From assembly GCF_020536995.1 (NCBI RefSeq), contig NC_068356.1, forward strand, positions 84,120,696 through 84,184,695: a stretch of 64,000 bases of DNA, written 5' to 3'. This document shows positions 13,776-24,316 of this stretch, one piece after another. The first letter of the stretch is position 1. Each line of letters opens with the position of its first letter. A program made the position numbers and the translations under genes. The DNA is from Dreissena polymorpha. Lineage: Eukaryota > Mollusca > Bivalvia > Myida > Dreissenidae. The notes under the pieces were generated by a model. It saw nothing but the letters and a program-made list of their open reading frames with translations. It was not told where the DNA came from and did not search any database.

Positions 13776-14282
13776 GCCCTGCTGTGTAAAAATTGTGCAG
13801 TCGCACAGACTAATCAGGGACCACACTTTCCGCCTAAACTAAATTTTTGCTTAGAAGAGAATTTCTTTAAGCGTAAAATATTACAAAAGCGGAAAGTGTT
13901 ACTCTTGATGAACCTGTGCGGACTACTCCTGATTAACCTGTGCGGACTGCACAGGCCAATCTGGAACGACACTTGACGCAAATGCATTAATCCCCATTTT
14001 CACAGGGCGGGGCTAATATGTGCATGAATATGTTCAAGCCTCAGTCTTTGTGCAAGCTTGAATATTTTGTGTTGGCTTCAATACTTTTGCACAACCGTTA
14101 ATCACGAGTGCCACCTCTTTTTGAGATGCATTAAAATAAATAAGCCAATGCTACTTCCGAGGTTGCGCTCAGGTCCGGATGTTTTGATGTAAAACCTACT
14201 TACCCTGTATTGTCCATAAAAGTTCAATACATACGGGCCTTGGCTAATTTATTCATGCATCTCAAAAACGAGGTGATTAACG
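13776..14282. mobile_element. Composite of two MITE families, copy 1
   Basis: The first half (to about 14,010) belongs to a MITE with CGGACTGCACAGGCCAATCT and CTTTCCGCCTAAACT blocks and inverted ends. The second half (14,094-14,275) is a different MITE whose ends are inverted copies of GTTAATCACGAGTGCCACCT and ATGCATCTCAAAAACGAGGT. The same two elements, in the same order and with the same joining sequence, recur at 52,508-53,034. Confidence 0.8.
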
Positions 14283-14409
14283 ACCGTGGTTTTGGTTCTT
14301 CTTTAAATGTAACAAGTAAAATAAAAACTTCTTTTCGGTGGCCACCAACCATCGATGACAAGAAAATGTAAAGCATAAATTACCAGTAAGCATTGCACAT
14401 TTCATCATC

Positions 14410-15800
14410 TGGTACTTAGTTCTGTTGTGGGCTGATGAGAGTAATTCATCCACGGGTAGGGACGGTCACTCTTTCCCATTCAGCTTTTCTTCTGACGTAC
14501 CGTAGAGAACAATATTACACATAGAGTCGTGTCTGGTGAATTGTCTAAACAAAGGCACCTTTCGTCGTTTGACGGTCGCCAGTAGGAGCTCTTGTGTGCC
14601 AACTATAGTTGCTTTCACGTTTCAGACGCTTGATGGTCTTCTGCTCCGTGAAGGAGATGCGGAGCAGTCTTCGGAGACACTTGTGATGAAATGTCTGCAT
14701 CCTGCGTTCTGTGTCCGCATGAAGCGTCCAAGTCTTGTAGTCGTACAGTAAAATGGAAACCACGATGGACTTGTAGAGCCTATACTTGGTGGGGAAGCTG
14801 ATGAACCTAAACGATACTGGTAACATCCGTGGACAGGGTTGCTCCAAAGTACTTGAAGCTGGTCACCTCTTCCAGCTTATCGCTGTGCATAGTGATGTCT
14901 TCACTGGTGTTGTTTGTGCTGGTCACGATGTTTTTCGATGTATGTGCTGATCTTCATCCCGTATTCTCATGCTCTTTCCTAGACTCTGTTGGTGAGGTCT
15001 TGGAGTTCACTGATGGTGCCAACTATGTGTAAAAGTCATCAGCGAATGTCAAGTGGGAGATCGTTGCAGATAGAGCAGAGGTGGTCATGAAGGGTATCCT
15101 GCATACTCAATGAAAAGATTAAACACGACGGGGAAAAGCCGACAAACCTTACCGATGCCAACTGATGAACTGAAGAAATCATTCTTCTGTCTGTTGAGAA
15201 GTACTGCGTTGCTGGCGTTTCCGAAGAGTTCGTGGGTGACTTGAACCGGCCCTCCGTCAATGGTAAATCCTCCCAGAGACTGCCATAGGCTATAATGGAA
15301 AGAAGCCGAAAGCTTTTCTGGGCGATGCAGTTGTTGAAGAGCTGAGATGGTGCAGGTGTTTCTCAGTGATGACTCTGCAATTGAAGATATGTTCCACTGT
15401 GCCCGCCTAGCTCTGAAATGCCAGCTCTTTCGCAATAAGTTCCTCAGCCTCCTACTCTCCGATCTGTTGAGGATGATAAGGAGCATGACTTTGCTGGCAT
15501 GGCTGATGAGAAGGATTGTGCTGTAATTATCATATAGATTAATGCTACCCTTTTTTGGTATGGGGATTACCAGAGACTGGGTCCACTCCTTGGGGCACTT
15601 CTTCTACTCCTAGATCGTCTGGTATTCTATCGTCATTGCCGTTCCTCCGTGCTTGATCAGCATGGAAGGGACGTTGTCAGCTCCAGAAGATTGTTTGCCT
15701 TGCGACTTCGAACTGCCTCGTCTACCTCTGCCTTAGGTATTGACGGACTTTCGTCGTCCGCTTCTGGACTGAGATCGTTCTAACAGAGACCGGGGTCTTA
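14410..15800 (-). pseudogene. Broken LINE reverse-transcriptase fragment
   Basis: Minus-strand translations in several frames match the order of a non-LTR reverse transcriptase. Near 15,700-15,550 there is a GADNVPSMLIKHGG-like and a WTQSLVIPIPKKGS-like stretch, then LISHASKVMLLIILNR (about 15,490). Near 15,200 comes NASNAVLLNRQKNDFF with a VGVRQGC-like degenerate stretch. Near 14,750 are YKSIVVSILLYDYKTW and CLRRLLRISFTEQKT, then LLATVKRRK, and near 14,430 DELLSSAHNRTKY. The frame shifts many times, stops are common, and the YADD core and endonuclease domain are not readable. I cannot fix the clade; the C-terminal half resembles proteins often annotated as endonuclease-reverse transcriptase or BovB-like. 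Confidence 0.8.
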
Positions 15801-17152
15801 TTGAAGAAGGTATCTATAGAGGTCGCTTCTGTATAAAAACGTGTGTGATGTGCCCCTAATTAAAAAAGTTTATCAAATACTAACGTCTGGGTGTGTTTAT
15901 TTCTACTTGATGAGGTGTATACGCGTTAGAATCTGCATTATGTATGGATCCGAGGCGTGTTCCAGCACTCCAAACAAATTTAGCTACTAACCAAAGTTGG
16001 AAAGAAGTTTGAATTATAGCTGCAATTTCAATATTAGTCGTCGTTACTGAAAGATTTTTAATTTTGGTGTGGTCTTTTGTGTTGTGTTTTGTTGTTTTTG
16101 GAAGGGGGGGGCAGTGGGCAGAGTACACGGCGGAAACCCCACCTGTCCGTTATCGACACATTGGGTTCCACTTATCCGATCGTTATTGCTACGAGTATTC
16201 AGTCAGGGCGGAGCTTTGGATGTACCAGATGGCTATGCATTGATGGCACAATGAGATGACAGGTTCACAGTTGATACCATGTATATCTTTATTACTCGAA
16301 CATAATAATTTTTAACCGCGGAGGTATACTGAATCCCAGGTCATATACAAGCATAAAGTAAGCACATGCGCACTGAGCTTATCGGCTTGCTGTTTACAAA
16401 CGAAAATCGAAAAAAAAAAGGCAACAAAAACCTGAGGCCAGCTATTTCGCTCGGCATTAATCAATATTGGCGATCACACTGAATGATGGAAGAACATAAG
16501 AAGTATTCTTGGAACAGACGGCTTTCGGGTTTTCTAGAATTTTTCGGATCGTTAAACCAGGCTCATTCAGCCCAAATACTAGACTTTTTCGGCCCCATTT
16601 TAAATTTGAATAGATCGGTGCAAACATTTGGTCGATGCTTTTCATAACTATGGGATATTATTTATTACAGTTTTATTTTATTGTTATTTATGTGTTTTTT
16701 TAGTTGATACCATAAGCAATTTTCAACAAACAAACCGACAATCTGTATTCGCTTTAATCAATTAAGTTTATAGACTGTGTGCAAATAAATAAAGTGCCGA
16801 TTATGCCTCGGGTAAATTTGCATTCTCCTAGCAGAGTTGTCGTTCGTGCCTCAACATACATGTAAATGCAATGAACCGCAGTGTAAGAGAGTGGTAAATT
16901 TGGCGCCGAATATGATTGGGACCGAATCGACCCGAATTTTCGGACAGGATTGAAAAAGCTTGGATAGCACACAACGGTAAAAGTGAAATATTGGGAAAGA
17001 GTAGGTTTCAATTTCAAAATTGAGATAATAGGTCTTATTTTACCCCCAAATTGCATTAAATCCTAAGAATATGGCCATTTTCAAATGCGAAACATGACCT
17101 TTCCATACTTTTGTTCTGTGTTACTCAGGAAGGACAACTGCGGTAGGATTTG
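15801..17152. other. No gene seen
   Basis: Open frames of 60-100 codons on both strands overlap each other and have no recognisable domain. A G-run (16,103-16,109) and an A-run lie within; otherwise nothing. Confidence 0.45.
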
Positions 17153-18702
17153 GTCCTCGGATGTTTCGCCCCCAAGACGTTTCCGCCCTGGTCGTTTCGC
17201 ACCTGGTCGTTTCGCCCCCATATTAGGTGCGAAACGACCAGGGACTAGGTGTTGAGTAGTTTAATTGGTGACCATTATATAATCATCAAAGAAAGTACCC
17301 TGAATCAATAATGTAAGTATATTAGTGGAACACTAGGTGTTGAGTAGTTAAATTGGTGACCATTATATTCAATAGTGTAAGTATATCACGCATTTATCCG
17401 ACAAAGGGTAGGTGATAAAAGCAATTAGCCACCATAAGTATATATATTAATGTAAAATGAATGCAGATATTTTTTTAATTGACTTAATAATCACAATCCA
17501 ATCAATTTGATATGAGTATCTTTTATAAGCGGGTTATATAGATATATATATATATATAAGAGGCAATTGACCGTAAATTAAAATAGCATGAGTCTTAAAT
17601 TAACAATGTATTTCATTCCCTCATTATGTAATTGTGATAAAACAGGTGTTAGTTATGGTAGCTATAGCGCTTACCATTTGTAGAAAACGAAATGTGAAAA
17701 CATTTGGAGATCTGTATTAAAAGAATAACAGTGCTGCTATATATTGTAATGTAAATAATTACAACTCTTTCAGTTTATAAATGTGCTTTGCTGTAATTTA
17801 TTATTGTGTGCTATGTATACTCGAATAAACTATGTGTTATGTTCTATTATATTCCAAAAAATATTCATGTAGTGCAATTTCATATTTAATACAATACAAT
17901 GTATGGAAATAAAACAGTTGGTTTCTTGTATGCGTGATATTCTATTAGTATTACTATTTATTAAATTCAATTAAAAATGACTTTGTAAATGGAAATAATA
18001 ATAAGAAAGTGATGACATGTGTAAATAAGTAGTAGTGTTTCTTATTTTATCTAAATAGCAGCGATAGTATATTTATTATCTCTGTTATATAATGTACTTG
18101 TGTATAGTAAGAAATTCTAGTCATAAGTTGATGGTATATTGAATATATTTTGTGTATAGAATCTATTATATAGGAAAAATACAGAAAGCCACTGTTAACC
18201 AGTTCACTTAGGTCGTCGCTCTTTTACATCATTTTTCACTATGCGCATTAGTACCCAGTTTTACAAACACCAGTGCTGTATCAACTTCAATATTTTATAA
18301 CAGGTGTTTACTTAAATCTACGTTAACTTGCTCACCTTTATTTTGTGTAAAATATGCTGCTTGTCTCTATTTCGGATACTCGACGGAAGGCCCAGGTCTT
18401 TATGTCCTTATCTCCGGTTATTTTTCCATAATTTTCCATGAATCTTCCGGAACAAGACGAAATTATTACGCATTGAGCGTAATAAGTCCACACAAAATAG
18501 TTCGCATTAACTACTATTTACTTAAATCTACGTTAACTTGCTCACCTTTATTTTGTGTAAAATATGCTGCATTTTAGAGAATAGTACAAATAATTCAAAT
18601 TAAGTTTCACACTAACATTCATGTAACAGTTTATCTGTATCTGTATCTGTATATATATTTCACACTAACATTCATGTAACAGTTTATCTGTATATTCCTT
18701 AT

Positions 18703-20427
18703 TTACTTGACCATATACATAGTGGTTGAGGAAAACTTCTTTGTTTTCCATCGTCCTATTTTCATTACTGTTTCAGGTAATGTCCCGATTGAAACTGCTT
18801 GCGTGGCACCTGTTGGTCTAAACGATTTAGCACTAAATCCTTGATCACTTAAGCCTGCAGCAGTAATACTGTCTTGTAAGATATTTGCAACGGTATCAGC
18901 ACTAATATGTTTGTACGGTGCATTCAAAGCGATAAATAAGGGTCTATAATCACCCTGACGAAACTGCTCCGTTCTTTCAATATACATCTTAAGACAACTT
19001 ATGGGATCACATGATGAATCATCACAAGGTGGAATGTTAATTTCAAATCCCTGTCTGTTTGTGTCATTTTTAATTGCCCAAAAATGTAAAGTCATTGAGC
19101 CATCATTTTCAAAATACACATCATCAACTGACATAAATGTCGGGTTTAGTAAATTTGTCTGCGGATCGAAGCTTTTCCCTTTTGGGGCCAAATCGGATGG
19201 CCGTGTCATGCACACAATTGCAAGAAGAGTTATAGCTTTCATACGTAGCATTTTTAAAGTTAGTTTGTCGTTAGATTCCATTTTATTAAACAACTGTACG
19301 AAAGCCTCTATTGGCATCGGTTTTTGACGAACCATTGGTCTCTTAGTAGCTGTTTTTACCAGTGATGTAACGAGTCTATGAATATCACTACTATCTGTAG
19401 GCGATTTCAGGCCCAATGCCTGGAAGAACGAGCTTAAAGCTGCTAGCGAAATCTTCAATGATGATTCTGGACGTTCAGACTTATCAGCGATAGAACACAA
19501 ATAATCTGCCAAATGTGCTGTTGTAGAAGTATCAGTTGCCACATAGTTATGTAATTTGCAGAATACTAAATATTTTTTAATATACACATTGTAAGTAGAT
19601 AATGTTGATTCAGCCAAAGAATGTACAGTTTGTTTTGCCGCTCGCGGGGACCAGCCTAAACAACGTAATCTGTTCGCCCACATACTCTCCAAGCGAAAAT
19701 CTTCCATCTGTGATTTTTCAAAGGTTCCCTGGCCCCGATGGCCATCACTGTTCTTTTTGACATTGGAAGTTCCACTGGCAGGTCTATTGCCATTTGCGTT
19801 AACTGTCTGAACCATGGCTGCCCCGGCCAAAGAGGTGCTATCACTGTAGCTGTTGCATTTTGAAGATTTATCACATTTAACACTCGCGGAAGAAGCGCAA
19901 ACGGAGCATTCACATAATTGTTCATTTGTTTCCAATTTGTTTGCGCAAGAGCGTCCACCCCGGATGTGAACGGGTCGTAAAATAGAGAATTGTATGTCTT
20001 TAGCTGGGTCGATGTTATCGATGCGAATCTGTCCACATCGTGTGGACCCCATTTGCGGTCGAGCATTTTGAACAACTGTGGATGAAGCATCCACTCGTAC
20101 GAGGATTCTATTCGGGAGAGTAAATCCGCCCTCCAGTTTTGCGTTCCCGAAAGGTATTTCGCCTGAAGTTTTATGTTTGCCTTCATGGCCACTATGTGAA
20201 TCGAACGCGCTATTGCGTCTAGGGATGCTATGGAACCACCCATACCATTTATCATTGCAACTGTAGTCACGTTGTCTGAGAGAACTTGTATGCTGCGATT
20301 GCATAAATCCGCTTTGAAAGATTGTATGCCCATTAGTACAGCTAATAGTTCGCGGTAATTGGAACTTTGTTGCTGAATACGAAGGGTCCAAAATCCCTGA
20401 GCTTGTTTGTGACTGTCTGTGAGCCAT
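18703..20427 (-). CDS. Tyrosine recombinase of the Ngaro/PAT element
   Basis: The open frame is 574 codons, but its first 250 or so overlap the RNase H frame in another phase, so the true protein probably starts within or after the overlap. The C-terminal 300 residues look like a phage-integrase-type recombinase: a SAM-like helical N-domain (LAESTLSTYNVYIKKYLVFC), then a catalytic domain with MTRPSDLA and FRPTGATQAVSIG blocks and a Tyr near the end. Such enzymes integrate a circular DNA copy, so no target duplication is expected. Confidence 0.85.
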   Translation of the reverse strand: MAHRQSQTSSGILDPSYSATKFQLPRTISCTNGHTIFQSGFMQSQHTSSLRQRDYSCNDKWYGWFHSIPRRNSAFDSHSGHEGKHKTSGEIPFGNAKLEGGFTLPNRILVRVDASSTVVQNARPQMGSTRCGQIRIDNIDPAKDIQFSILRPVHIRGGRSCANKLETNEQLCECSVCASSASVKCDKSSKCNSYSDSTSLAGAAMVQTVNANGNRPASGTSNVKKNSDGHRGQGTFEKSQMEDFRLESMWANRLRCLGWSPRAAKQTVHSLAESTLSTYNVYIKKYLVFCKLHNYVATDTSTTAHLADYLCSIADKSERPESSLKISLAALSSFFQALGLKSPTDSSDIHRLVTSLVKTATKRPMVRQKPMPIEAFVQLFNKMESNDKLTLKMLRMKAITLLAIVCMTRPSDLAPKGKSFDPQTNLLNPTFMSVDDVYFENDGSMTLHFWAIKNDTNRQGFEINIPPCDDSSCDPISCLKMYIERTEQFRQGDYRPLFIALNAPYKHISADTVANILQDSITAAGLSDQGFSAKSFRPTGATQAVSIGTLPETVMKIGRWKTKKFSSTTMYMVK

Positions 20428-21524
20428 GCTCCCCAGCCTGACTTAGACGCGTCTGTGATTAATTGTGTATCTATTTGTTTGTTAACTACAAAAAAGGCGT
20501 TCCACTGTGAAACAGAGTCTAACCACCACTGTAAATCAGTATATGTATATTTGTCTAAGAACAAAATGTCACTCCAAGACTTTCGGGTAGCAAGTAATCT
20601 ATATAAGTTTCTAAGAAGTAACTTTGCAGGAAATATACACTTTGACATGGACACACATTGCCCTGCGATTCTTGCTAATCCACGAGCTTGGATTTCCCCT
20701 TTAAATAACACTTTTTTAATATCGCGTTTCAATTTGCGAATACGTTCGGATGTGATACGAATTACACACTGTTCACCCGAAGTGTCAATAATATATCCCA
20801 AGTAAGGTTTAACATATGACTCCACTAAAGAAGACTTTTCAAAATTCACCACCCAACCTAACTCTTGTAAAGTTTTAATTAAAAGCTGTCTATGACTATT
20901 TATACATTTCTCTTCGGCTAATAAAATAAAATCGTCTACATACACTACAACTCGTAATCCCTGAGAACGAAGATATGTTATGACTGGTCGTAGAATTTTA
21001 GTAAAGAAATATGGACTACATGAGTGTCCGAACGGCAACACAGTCCATTTGTAATAATTACCACGGAACTGAAATCCTAACAGCTCTTGATGGTCCGGGT
21101 GTACTGGTACATGAAAAAACCCATTTTTTAGATCAGCAGTTACAATATAGTCTTTAGGTTGAATAAATGAAATTACAGTACTTATATCTTCATTCTTAAA
21201 CTTGGGTGGTTGACATTTATTATTCAACAATCTTAAATCAGTAATAAGTCTATATTTTCCATTTTTCTTTGAAATACAATTTATAGGCGAAATACACATT
21301 GGCTTAGCCTCACATGGTACAACATGACCTAATAACAACAAGTCATTAATTTCTTTTAACAAAAACTGCGATTGTAAAGTAGAAAACTGCCTGTTTTCAC
21401 AACAAAAACTTGGAATGTCACCAACTATAGGAAACTTAATACCATTGGCAATATAACTCAGAACAGTTTCAGAAGCACCTATCTGGCGCCATGCATCAAG
21501 ATTTGATGCTAAAGTATTTCGCAT
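19656..21524 (-). CDS. Reverse transcriptase-RNase H of the Ngaro/PAT element
   Basis: 622 residues. The reverse transcriptase domain spans about residues 60-250, with the YVDD active site at 195-198 and LPFGHSCSPYFFTK just before it. RNase H lies at about 352-472 with the expected acidic residues (TDAS, RELLA, SDN, ADLLS). This domain pair and its spacing are those of DIRS/Ngaro-group polymerases. It starts 12 bases after the first frame ends and overlaps the recombinase frame, which is normal for the group. Confidence 0.9.
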   Translation of the reverse strand: MRNTLASNLDAWRQIGASETVLSYIANGIKFPIVGDIPSFCCENRQFSTLQSQFLLKEINDLLLLGHVVPCEAKPMCISPINCISKKNGKYRLITDLRLLNNKCQPPKFKNEDISTVISFIQPKDYIVTADLKNGFFHVPVHPDHQELLGFQFRGNYYKWTVLPFGHSCSPYFFTKILRPVITYLRSQGLRVVVYVDDFILLAEEKCINSHRQLLIKTLQELGWVVNFEKSSLVESYVKPYLGYIIDTSGEQCVIRITSERIRKLKRDIKKVLFKGEIQARGLARIAGQCVSMSKCIFPAKLLLRNLYRLLATRKSWSDILFLDKYTYTDLQWWLDSVSQWNAFFVVNKQIDTQLITDASKSGWGAWLTDSHKQAQGFWTLRIQQQSSNYRELLAVLMGIQSFKADLCNRSIQVLSDNVTTVAMINGMGGSIASLDAIARSIHIVAMKANIKLQAKYLSGTQNWRADLLSRIESSYEWMLHPQLFKMLDRKWGPHDVDRFASITSTQLKTYNSLFYDPFTSGVDALAQTNWKQMNNYVNAPFALLPRVLNVINLQNATATVIAPLWPGQPWFRQLTQMAIDLPVELPMSKRTVMAIGAREPLKNHRWKIFAWRVCGRTDYVV

Positions 21525-21536
21525 TATTTTAATAAC

Positions 21537-22499
21537 TTATTCTATCTCAACATCAGACTGTCGGTTGCCGGGTGTTTTAAAACGCGCTCCTTGCAACTGA
21601 TCAAAAACATCGCGACGGCCCCTGCCGTAATGGTTACCTCTTCCACTACCATACGAAGGGTTACCAGAAAAAGACCGTCCACGCCAACGTCCTCTTGGCG
21701 GTGCATCAAACCGACGAATACTAGATAATTCAGCGGCTACACGTATGTTGTTAAGTGTTTCCCGATCGAAACCAGATGCGTTTCCTTGTAAACATCGAAA
21801 AATGTTTGCTGTAGGCTCATCGAAGTTGCTATTGACTACAAGTGAACCGTACTCTTTTTGCAAATAGTTAAGCTGTGCTGTAAGGGTGATATACACTGGC
21901 CCTAAATCACTAGGTTCATTCTCCTTAATTTGACTTAAGAGTTTAAAACATGTTTCAACATATCGACCACATTTTGATATAACATTAAGTGTTTTTTGGT
22001 TCTCTCTACGAATGCCAGTTCTAGACTCATGAAGCTTCAGATGAGGAGGTAACAATACCTTGTCTACCGTCTGTTTCACACAGTCAAATTGTTCCTGAAT
22101 ATTTTTAGGAATAGGACCTTCGGCGGTGGCTGCCGATGAGTCAGGACCGAGGGTAAATGGATTGGCCAAGTGTGGCAGATCAGAAGATTGTTCAATATTG
22201 GCCTGGTATGGCAAAAAACTGACTTCCGGTGGCGGAAATCTACTGGACGTTTTTGTTGTCGCAGAGCGACCACGGAAAGAACCTTGATTAAATTCAATTT
22301 TGGATAACCTGTCCTCTATGCGCTGTATAGCCTCATGGAGGGGATCTTTGTGCGCAGAATAATCACGAGTCCGATCCAAACATTCATTTATTTCTTCAGA
22401 AACACTCATTTCTAGACTAACATGTGCCTGGGCCCCGCCGTGTGTTTTGCACTTCCGGAACAAGACGAAATTATTACGCATTGAGCGTAATAAGTCCAC
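21537..22499 (-). CDS. Structural (gag-like) protein of the Ngaro/PAT element
   Basis: First frame of the element, 320 residues. The C-terminal third is rich in Arg and Gly (RGRWRGRSFSG, GRGNHYGRGRR), as expected for a nucleic-acid-binding tail; no CCHC knuckle is seen. The assignment rests on its position ahead of the polymerase frame and on this tail, not on a recognised domain. The first ATG falls inside repeat A; a later in-frame ATG is an alternative start. Confidence 0.6.
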   Translation of the reverse strand: MDLLRSMRNNFVLFRKCKTHGGAQAHVSLEMSVSEEINECLDRTRDYSAHKDPLHEAIQRIEDRLSKIEFNQGSFRGRSATTKTSSRFPPPEVSFLPYQANIEQSSDLPHLANPFTLGPDSSAATAEGPIPKNIQEQFDCVKQTVDKVLLPPHLKLHESRTGIRRENQKTLNVISKCGRYVETCFKLLSQIKENEPSDLGPVYITLTAQLNYLQKEYGSLVVNSNFDEPTANIFRCLQGNASGFDRETLNNIRVAAELSSIRRFDAPPRGRWRGRSFSGNPSYGSGRGNHYGRGRRDVFDQLQGARFKTPGNRQSDVEIE

Positions 22500-22528
22500 A
22501 CAAAATAGTTCGCATTAACTACTATTTA

Positions 22529-23496
22529 ACATAAGGTTAACAGGGGCAAATCTGTAAGATTGGCCATGCATGTTTGTAAATTGTGTTATTTTATGTATTA
22601 TTATATTGTACATGTCATGGACGAGACAATAAACCTTGCAACTCTATGTTTAAGTCGTAAGACATAATTAAACATCTTAATTGCGATAAGTTCCATTGAT
22701 TAACTTGACAGCTTACGCACAAAGTGGTGCTTAGGCAACAATCAATTACTGACACCCGCCTTCGATTGGTAATAAATAAAAAAATCAGTTTTCTTTTAAA
22801 TGGATATTTGATTAACAGTATGAACAGGTGTTATAAACATGCAATTCAATGCGGACAGCTTATTTTAACATTGCCACTAATCCGATGTTGTTGCGTAATG
22901 TTATTTTAACTATCAGATAAAGATCGTCGTGTATTCGCTTCACAGTAAAAAGGATTTTAAAAAAATGTCGTTTTTTTAGGGTTATTATTATTATTTATTT
23001 ATAATGAAATGATAAATCAACTTGTTCATCTATGTACTTGATTTACTAATAAAACGATATACATTTACTTATAATAAAAAAGTTATTATATAATCCATCG
23101 ATATATTTTATGTAATTAATTAAATAACATGGCTATAGTCTAAGTAGTTTTGTATGTAGTTGACAAAAAGACAGTAATTCATCAGTACTTAATCAATAAA
23201 ATTATATCTTAAATTGTAACATTAAATTACATGGCAGTAGTTTTGTATGTATTTTTTCGTATTAATTTATAATAGTGAAAAGTCTATGTAGAGCTCTATT
23301 TTCGCGTTCTGCTAGTGTTTGGGCTGTTATACCTAAGTATTTAAAGGATGTCACTATTTCTAATAATTCTCCATAAAGGTAGAAGTTGTAATTTGTATGG
23401 CGATTACTTTTTTCTTAGATCGAGACCTTTGTTTTAGATGTATTTATTTAAAGAGACGCTATGCAGTAATTAAACAATAATTCCTTCGTTTCACAG
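22529..23496. other. AT-rich interior of the Mutator-like pair
   Basis: No gene or repeat is recognised between the retroelement and the exon-like segment at 23,497. Confidence 0.5.
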
Positions 23497-23658
23497 GTAT
23501 TTCTCTTGAGGAATACAAAGCCGCTGTGACGTCAGGATGCGAGCTTGACTTCGTCTGCAGTCCTTGTTCTAAAAAAGAACAGACACATAGATCAGAGGCC
23601 GATATTGATGTCGATGACTTTGCTGCAAATTGGGAAATGGGATTCGACATAAGCGATG
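23497..23658 (+). CDS. Exon-like segment with a CxxC motif
   Basis: A TTCGTTTCACAG acceptor at 23,496 opens a phase-1 frame reading ISLEEYKAAVTSGCELDFVC, then SPCSKKEQ and an acidic stretch EADIDVDDFAANWEMGFDIS. The pair C-x2-C in FVCSPC could be half of a zinc site. A weak donor (G|GTCATC) at 23,659 would give a symmetrical 162-bp phase 1-1 exon. The homology to the left Mutator-like repeat begins within three bases of that junction, so the exon abuts the transposon's right inverted repeat. If there is no donor there, the frame runs on into the repeat and stops at 23,759. Either the element carries a captured exon, or it is the element's own gene remnant. I do not recognise the family. Confidence 0.5.
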
Positions 23659-24166
23659 GTCATCAATTAAACTACTCAACAACTATTGTTCCGCTAGTAT
23701 GGGGGCGAAACGACCAGGTGCGAAACGACCAGGGCGGAAACGTCTTGGGGGCGAAATAACTAGGGTGCGAAAAGACTTGGGCGCGAAACGTCTGTAAATC
23801 TAGGATTTTGGGTTACTTTTAAGCTGGAATCGCTAGTAAATAAGTACTGAAGGGTCACGCTGTGAATTATTGCGCGAAAACCACTGGGAAACATGGTATT
23901 TACATGTATTCATGGTTTGATGGGTTGTGCTATGTTTTGCGTGTACAAATATCATTCCAAAAGCAGGCTTTCATCACGTTTCATTTCGTCCACAGCCACT
24001 TTCGTACATGGAAAATTGCTGATTTTGAAGCCCCTGTTTGCGGCCTTGCCATTCTTTCATTTTTGTCAATAGTATCACATGTACAGGTTCCATATGCTAT
24101 ATTTGTTATCTTAAATGTAATATTCAGACTACTTGTTTGCAGTGAATGTATTTTTATTATTGCAGG

Positions 24167-24299
24167 TTTGCTGTTTTCTGAGCTTGGTGGAGATCAAGAA
24201 GGCGTCCACGGCTCCGAGAGTGTGTTTCTACCGTGGTCTGCTACCTTGGCGCTGAAAGAGCTTGATACCATCTTAAATCGGGGAACCAATCTCCGCTGA
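24167..24299 (+). CDS. Terminal exon of an unrecognised gene
   Basis: TTTTTATTATTGCAG precedes a phase-1 frame that reads LLFSELGGDQEGVHGSES, then VFLPWSATLALKELDTILNR and stops with TGA at 24,297. AATAAA follows 11 bases after the stop. The sequence is well balanced and gene-like. An open frame extends upstream of the acceptor, but that part is hydrophobic and AT-rich, as intron sequence often is. It fits by phase to the exon at 11,761 directly, or through the 162-bp exon at 23,497. The function is unknown. Confidence 0.5.
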
Positions 24300-24310
24300 T
24301 TCCAGACGGG

Positions 24311-24316
24311 AATAAA
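24311..24316 (+). promoter_or_regulatory. Candidate polyadenylation signal
   Basis: AATAAA lies 11 bases after the stop of the terminal exon. A Helitron begins only 30 bases further on, so the cleavage site would fall at or inside its 5' end. Confidence 0.4.

Larger units (their letters stand above)
18307..22528 (-). mobile_element. Ngaro/PAT-type tyrosine-recombinase retroelement, looks whole
   Basis: Three long minus-strand frames in the order structural-protein-like, RT-RNase H, tyrosine recombinase are flanked by split direct repeats. A is 77 bp and occurs at 22,452-22,528 and 18,444-18,520; B is about 54 bp and occurs at 18,517-18,570 and 18,307-18,360. The order A - frames - B - A - B is that of Ngaro/PAT elements and differs from the inverted ends of DIRS-1. 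An 83-bp spacer separates the second A from the second B. A 36-bp direct repeat also lies at 18,605-18,640 and 18,658-18,693. The repeat pairs look identical and no breaks are seen in the frames, so the copy appears young. It is nested inside the Mutator-like pair. Confidence 0.85.
17153..23800. mobile_element. Mutator-like inverted-repeat pair enclosing 6.6 kb
   Basis: Left 17,153-17,280 and right 23,656-23,800 are inverted copies. They share TTTCGCCCCCAAGACGTTTC, CGCCCTGGTCGTTTCGCACC and, further in, TGTTGAGTAGTTTAATTG. The outermost bases match less well. Just outside are TAGGATTTG (17,144-17,152) and TAGGATTTT (23,801-23,809), a plausible 9-bp target duplication with one mismatch, the length typical of Mutator-like elements. 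The inner part of the left repeat is duplicated again at about 17,330-17,370. No transposase is readable. A tyrosine-recombinase retroelement sits inside. The alternative is that the two repeats are separate insertions in opposite orientation. Confidence 0.6.

Noticed and set aside
14545-15486. Separate genes on either strand at 14.5-15.5 kb
   Set aside because: All the minus-strand pieces line up as one decayed LINE; the plus-strand frames are its shadows.
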